Below are positions 34,829 to 39,066 of a DNA stretch of 39,066 bases, one piece after another (position 1 is the stretch's first letter; each line of letters starts with the position of its first letter). Source of the stretch: Oligoflexales bacterium. GTDB lineage: Bacteria > Bdellovibrionota_B > Oligoflexia > Oligoflexales > RGVZ01. The stretch lies in the NCBI GenBank assembly GCA_947476525.1, contig CANJQY010000007.1, positions 1 to 39,066 on the forward strand. Direction: 5' to 3'. Made by a program: the position numbers and the translations under genes. The notes beneath the pieces are model-generated. The model was not told the DNA's origin. It was given only the letters and a program-made list of their open reading frames with translations, and did not search any database.

Positions 34829-35395
34829 TTAAGGTATGGAAGCCACCGCACGACGCTTGACCAAAAGCTCACGGCCAGCTAAGTCATACTGCCGGCCAGA
34901 GAATTTCGCAAAACCGCCGCTCAAATTTCTTTGCATAATAATAACTCGGCGATCCGTGCATGCAAATCTCAACGTGTTTCCACGCTGCGATTTATTTTTG
35001 ATGAAACACGCATATTTTTTACTCAAAACTTGCACCATGGGCCAATAGAGCCGATCAAAAGTACCAATATCCGCCTCCCTAGCCACAAACACCGTAGCGT
35101 TTCCAATTTTCCCATAAACCCCGACGTCCAAAATTTCTGGACGCTCGATATCAAAACCCAAAGCTATGTTTGCCCGTCCCGCGTCCCTGCGTAGCTCAGA
35201 GTTTAGGTTGCTTGTGGACCGATCGGTAATATGCTCAGGGACATAATGCAGCCACGAGAGGTCGGAGCGCGCAGTAGGCGATTGCAACGAGTCAGCGCTC
35301 TTATTGCCTCGTAGAAAAATTGAACCACATCCGCAGATTATCGATAAAAACGACAATATGAACACGGCTCGTCTTATTGCAGTTAGATGGATCAT
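34829..35395 (-). CDS. Small lipoprotein coupled to the cyclase gene
   Basis: No family is recognised. From the ATG at 35395 the product has 188 residues and begins with a lipoprotein signal ending at ICGC (Cys21 or Cys23). The frame upstream (to 35536) lacks a signal and overlaps the cyclase gene. An AGGTGAG site lies six bases upstream, and the start overlaps the cyclase stop as ATGA, so the two are translated together. The mature part has a mixed alpha/beta pattern with two cysteines. It is likely an envelope partner or output of the cyclase. Confidence 0.75.
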   Translation of the reverse strand: MIHLTAIRRAVFILSFLSIICGCGSIFLRGNKSADSLQSPTARSDLSWLHYVPEHITDRSTSNLNSELRRDAGRANIALGFDIERPEILDVGVYGKIGNATVFVAREADIGTFDRLYWPMVQVLSKKYACFIKNKSQRGNTLRFACTDRRVIIMQRNLSGGFAKFSGRQYDLAGRELLVKRRAVASIP

Positions 35396-37779
35396 AGACC
35401 ACTCACCTTTTGCATTGGATGATTTAAAAACGCATATTCCGTCAATATTTTCACAAAATATAGTTGCTGCGATTCCGACATTTTGGTGAATTTTAATCCG
35501 TGTGCGAACGCCGATCCGGATGCATAGTTCCAGCAAACATTGGCTTCAATATTCTCAATATTTTTCTCCTTCAACCTTTCTGCCAGCCCCGGCACAAGGC
35601 TTTCGAAATTCACCACCAGGACCTTTGAGATTGCAAGTTTCCGATCGAATAAAACATTGATGCCAGTGGAACTGAAATTAATAATCGAGACGCCTCCTTC
35701 CGACGTCGTGACAATAAGATTCGTGTAATCGGACACCACGATGCGCCCATTACTCCTCCGATATAGTTCCCGTGAGGCCAGAGCCATGGCGACTTCATCC
35801 GTCTCCGTTTTTCTTTTGATAAAGGGATTCAGCTCCCACACCTTGACTGGCTCTGAATAGTGCTTAATTTGAATACTTTTATCCCTCATTGCCGCATCTC
35901 CAAATGAAATGCCATGTAAGAGGCCGGCAGTGGTCGCGCCGATCATCACGCAATTCGTTTCACAAGACGCTTCAAGTCGTTTCGCAAAATTAACACCGTT
36001 GCCAACCACTGTAAATTCGACTCGGTTTCCAAAACCGAGGTTTCCCAAATAGCAAGACGCGGTATTAATTCCAATTCGCAGCGGGTATATTGGTGCAGAT
36101 GTGCGTGCGGCAATCACATTTTCCAAAATCATTGTTTGTTGAATTTCGATCCCACAGCGAACCGCCATTTCAGAGTGTTCCGACAAGGTAACATCCGAAT
36201 CGAAGCGGTAGCCAAAATAGCACAGCAAACCATCTCCAAGCGTTTTATCGACGATTCCCCCGTGTGCGTGCACGATGGCCGACATCTTCCCAAGAAGGTC
36301 CTTCAAACAATCGAAAGCGGCACGCGGAACCATAGACTCAGTCGACATCGAGAATCCTACAATATCGATGAACATGACCGTGACGATTCGCTCTCTCGTA
36401 TCGAAATTTGCCCGTTCTGGACTTCGCAAAACATCATTCATCTGCCCTGGCGAGATAGCGCCGTCGAGCGCAGCGTGCAAAGCGACGGATTTAATCTCTT
36501 CCTTTTGACGACTCATGAGAAATATGCTTGCCCCGGCAATGCCACCTGCGGCCAGTGGTAGCAGGTACGGAACAACAAGCCCGCCGTATGCAAACATGGC
36601 TTGAACCGCAAGGAAATAGGTTGCGCAGGCCGCCGCGAAAAAAAGTAGGTATTGACGCGAATTGTAGGAGAATGCGACGAGTGCAAAAATTGTGGTGAAT
36701 ATCACTATCAGAGCCTCTTCGACCATGACCGGCTGCAACCAATTTCCCGAAATGACGCTATTGACCATGCTTACTATATAAAGCCCTCCGGGAATAAATC
36801 CATAGGCGCTCGGGCGCACATCAACATTTCCAGTGAAGTAAAGTGGAAGGAACACCACCGTATCACCGGCTTCGATTTTTTCGAGGGCATTTGGGCGCGA
36901 AGATTTTTCGATTAATTTTATCATCGGCCATTTGGTGATATTGTCAGGCCGCACAAAATTTACCGGTGTTTCACCGTTGGCACCTAGCGCCACGCGCCGG
37001 CCATTGACCACGAGGCTCTTTTCAAAAAACTTGATTGAATCCGCGGCATACATCGACACATGGGGAACGACCACCTTGTCACTAAGACGAAGAAATGGCT
37101 CAATTTTGTTTTCCGAGAACAGCTGAAAGTGCCCAACATGGTCAAAAATATTTTGGTACAATTGGCTCGGCCCGTATAGATTTCCCCCGCTGCGGTCGCT
37201 CCAACTCGGCATCTGCCGTGCCTGCATCTGCCGGTCCTGGCCTACCAACCTGGAATCGACATAGCTTTCCGCCGCGTATTGGGCACCTGTAGTCTCCCAT
37301 TTAAATCTATTGGCAAGCTCACCATCCTTGACAAAGGATCCGGTCACTACGGGAACGTTAAACTGTTGGAAGTGCGCAAAATATTTTCGCGCTGCCGGTG
37401 AAATGGGGGCGGAATTGTCGCTAAACATGCCATCAATGAGGATTACTTTAGGTTTTTTGGAAGCCACAGCATCAATGACCTCGGTCCATGTGTCAAACGA
37501 GATCTGACCAGCTCCGTACTGAGAAAATGACTTATCGTCGAATGCGAAGACTTTGATCCTAGAGTCCAACTTTTGAGTTTTCCCGACCATGTCCCGCAAT
37601 TTGAAATTGATCGGCTCGGCGATCTTTGCATTTAAGTAGTTACCAATCTCGCCCCTAGAGGCAAAGAGAAAGCACGCCGCGCAAATCACGCCAGCACTGA
37701 AAGCGCTCCAACCGCTTAACCTATAGGAGGTCAGCCAGTGTTTATTTTCACTCGATTTATTTGGAGCTGCATCGTGCAT
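35392..37779 (-). CDS. CHASE2 receptor nucleotide cyclase with C-terminal PilZ domain
   Basis: The 795-residue protein has a membrane segment (about residues 22-42), a CHASE2-type periplasmic sensor (about 50-330, with KVFAFDDKSF and KVILIDGMFSD), about three more membrane segments (353-424) and a class III cyclase domain (about 460-640). Metal-binding Asp472 (FIDIVGFS) and Asp516 (GDGLLCYFG) are present. So are Lys512, which usually selects adenine, and the transition-state Asn597 and Arg601. The second adenine-selecting residue is Glu588, not Asp, so ATP versus GTP preference is not certain. After about residue 670 comes a PilZ-like domain with RxxxR (R675-R679) and NxSxxG (701-706). The combination would let c-di-GMP control cyclic nucleotide synthesis. 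Confidence 0.9.
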   Translation of the reverse strand: MHDAAPNKSSENKHWLTSYRLSGWSAFSAGVICAACFLFASRGEIGNYLNAKIAEPINFKLRDMVGKTQKLDSRIKVFAFDDKSFSQYGAGQISFDTWTEVIDAVASKKPKVILIDGMFSDNSAPISPAARKYFAHFQQFNVPVVTGSFVKDGELANRFKWETTGAQYAAESYVDSRLVGQDRQMQARQMPSWSDRSGGNLYGPSQLYQNIFDHVGHFQLFSENKIEPFLRLSDKVVVPHVSMYAADSIKFFEKSLVVNGRRVALGANGETPVNFVRPDNITKWPMIKLIEKSSRPNALEKIEAGDTVVFLPLYFTGNVDVRPSAYGFIPGGLYIVSMVNSVISGNWLQPVMVEEALIVIFTTIFALVAFSYNSRQYLLFFAAACATYFLAVQAMFAYGGLVVPYLLPLAAGGIAGASIFLMSRQKEEIKSVALHAALDGAISPGQMNDVLRSPERANFDTRERIVTVMFIDIVGFSMSTESMVPRAAFDCLKDLLGKMSAIVHAHGGIVDKTLGDGLLCYFGYRFDSDVTLSEHSEMAVRCGIEIQQTMILENVIAARTSAPIYPLRIGINTASCYLGNLGFGNRVEFTVVGNGVNFAKRLEASCETNCVMIGATTAGLLHGISFGDAAMRDKSIQIKHYSEPVKVWELNPFIKRKTETDEVAMALASRELYRRSNGRIVVSDYTNLIVTTSEGGVSIINFSSTGINVLFDRKLAISKVLVVNFESLVPGLAERLKEKNIENIEANVCWNYASGSAFAHGLKFTKMSESQQLYFVKILTEYAFLNHPMQKVSGL

Positions 37780-38053
37780 CAGATGTTTTCCGCGTTGGTT
37801 TTTGAAGCGCCCGGGTTTTGGGTTTCTAGCACGGGGTTCGTATCGTCATTTTTCTGAAGATCTAGACTGCCAAAATTTGACATTTTGTAAAAAAAATGAA
37901 CAGTTCGTCGATTAATCAGCAGCCTGAGTGATTCTATAACTACCTGTATTATATAGATATACTCGTGATTTTGACCTTTCTTCCCGCAGTGGCACGATCC
38001 TTGCTTAGTTATTTACATACTTAATGCCTGCCGGCCCAAAAGGAGAATTTAAT
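37780..38053. promoter_or_regulatory. Divergent region between cyclase and sigma-54 lipoprotein
   Basis: This 274-base gap holds the promoter of the cyclase operon (leftwards) and the sigma-54 promoter of the lipoprotein (rightwards). A degenerate half-site TTGACA (37877-37882) lies about 110 bases upstream of the -24 element, but the full CTGTCA-N7-TGACAG dyad of the other two sites is absent. Confidence 0.5.
37989..38005 (+). promoter_or_regulatory. Sigma-54 promoter of truncated lipoprotein gene
   Basis: GTGGCACGATCCTTGCT matches the TGGCACG-N4-TTGCT consensus exactly, with GG (37991-37992) and GC (38003-38004) ten bases apart. The expected transcript start near 38016 leaves a 38-base leader. 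Confidence 0.88.
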
Positions 38054-39066
38054 ATGAAAACCAGAATTGTTGCGACTTTGCTTTCAGGACTCATTACCAG
38101 CAGCTGTGTAGTGAAAGTTCAAGTAAAAAAAGAAAATAAGGCCAGTCAATTAAAGAGCACGCCAGCAGATTCTTCGGTGAGTATCGCTGGTCAGGAAGAT
38201 TTTTTAAAGCACTTAGACGGCTTGCGCACTACAGCTGCCGACCTCCTAATCAAAGAATTGGCGCAGCGTGACTATGTAGGTACATTTCGCTCTTCGATTA
38301 GAAAATACCGAGATTTCATCATCGCTAAATCTGGTAAACGAATTATCCTTGCCGACAGCTTCTACAGTGACAGCGCAAACTACTGCCGCAAAACAGGTGT
38401 AGACCTCAACGGTGACAACAGCAGTGAAACCTTAGGGATTTTATTAAAGACTGTTGTCCTTGCAAAACTTAGTGAGACGGACCTTGGAAAAATCAACTCA
38501 TCCTTAGCTAAAGAAGCCCAGTCCGTTGCCCAATTGATCACTAAAGAACTCGGCCTTGAAATCGTTGGCACTAGCACTATGACTGACGAAAACGGACTAC
38601 GCGTCACCAAAGGCAGCGTAACCATCCACCTGACCCCAATCGCTGGCGAAGCGATTGACGAGGCCATGAAGCACCGTGACTCCGTTGAAATTCTATCTCT
38701 CGACTTCGAGCGTACCCTTGGCGCCAATTCAGTTGGTTCCTTTGCATCGACGGTCGCACTTCCCTACGAAAAAGGCACTGACACCTTAGACGCGACTGGA
38801 TCGATTACGGTAAGCCGAGTTAAAGACGGTCTCGACCATGTTCATGAATTACAGATACTATTTGGAACGACTGGTGCAGATCCATCTTACAGCCGTGCAT
38901 TAATTGTTCGTGAAGATCACAGTCAATCTTCTAAGTTCGAAGTCACCGAAATTTTCAACGTCGGATCGAGCAAAGAATCCAGCCACAAGTCTTTCATCGA
39001 TCTAAAGGCGGGAACCCAGTGCAAGGGCTCTGGCACGCCACCAGCTGGAGATCCAGTTGTTTACAC
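38054..39066 (+). CDS. Sigma-54-driven lipoprotein, cut by window end
   Basis: An open frame of 337 codons runs from the ATG at 38054 to the window edge without a stop. AGGAG lies eight bases upstream. The product starts with a lipoprotein signal ending in ITSSC (Cys18). The mature part is rich in Lys, Thr and Ser, with alternating helix and beta patterns and two later cysteines (in NYCRK and TQCKG). I recognise no family. The sigma-54 promoter makes it a likely member of the same control system as the beta-barrel gene at 14927. A minus-strand frame inside it (38380-38727) is a shadow. Confidence 0.85.
   Translation, partial: MKTRIVATLLSGLITSSCVVKVQVKKENKASQLKSTPADSSVSIAGQEDFLKHLDGLRTTAADLLIKELAQRDYVGTFRSSIRKYRDFIIAKSGKRIILADSFYSDSANYCRKTGVDLNGDNSSETLGILLKTVVLAKLSETDLGKINSSLAKEAQSVAQLITKELGLEIVGTSTMTDENGLRVTKGSVTIHLTPIAGEAIDEAMKHRDSVEILSLDFERTLGANSVGSFASTVALPYEKGTDTLDATGSITVSRVKDGLDHVHELQILFGTTGADPSYSRALIVREDHSQSSKFEVTEIFNVGSSKESSHKSFIDLKAGTQCKGSGTPPAGDPVVY

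Noticed and set aside
37871-37887. CTGCCA-N5-TGACAT as a third copy of the dyad
   Set aside because: Arms are degenerate and the spacer is five rather than seven bases.

Overview
The window looks like a chromosomal segment from a Gram-negative (diderm) bacterium, most likely a Bdellovibrionota or related delta-type proteobacterium. This rests on gene content only. Many genes encode lipobox lipoproteins, secreted proteins and outer-membrane-like proteins. Two gene pairings are proteobacterial (yfgM-bamB and tesA-ybbA-ybbP). GspE-N and GspG-like modules occur outside any secretion operon, and three excellent sigma-54 promoters are present. No rRNA, tRNA, CRISPR array, phage block or intact transposon was seen.

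Layout. 1-4.1 kb: a Kup potassium transporter, a convergent lipoprotein and a GreA/GreB-like factor. 4.1-4.5 kb: a non-coding region with a sigma-54 promoter that has no obvious protein target. 4.5-8.7 kb: an acidic GspE-N-domain protein with a G10 tract at its start, then a YfgM-like/BamB-like pair for outer-membrane protein assembly. 8.7-10.3 kb: a structured, gene-poor patch with a duplicated hairpin repeat, a Cys-rich secreted protein with a C9 tract and a decayed HTH gene. 10.3-15.6 kb: a mannose-1-phosphate guanylyltransferase, a membrane-anchored GspG-like/propeller protein, a secreted protein, Hsp33 and a sigma-54-driven beta-barrel candidate. 15.7-20.5 kb: a translationally coupled TesA / ABC ATPase / FtsX-type permease operon, then TatD. 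20.5-25.3 kb: a NodB-like secreted protein, a zinc metalloprotease with a possible C-terminal sorting tail, and an MBL-fold hydrolase. 25.3-29.2 kb: an envelope-domain plus GT51 peptidoglycan glycosyltransferase fusion, an MlaE permease and an SH3 lipoprotein. 29.4-31.6 kb: a VWA lipoprotein overlapping a TPR-like secreted protein. 31.6-34.8 kb: a coupled aminotransferase, amidohydrolase and KynB operon. 34.8-37.8 kb: a CHASE2-cyclase-PilZ receptor coupled to a small lipoprotein. 38.0 kb to the end: a sigma-54-driven lipoprotein cut by the window edge.

How the parts fit: most of the window serves envelope building and sensing. The most unusual items are a class III nucleotide cyclase with a C-terminal PilZ domain that keeps both c-di-GMP-binding motifs, and a set of sigma-54 promoters, two of which share an upstream dyad (CTGTCA-N6-TTGACAG) that may mark an uncharacterised activator regulon. 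Homopolymer and tetranucleotide tracts at three envelope or secretion-type genes may be phase-variable.
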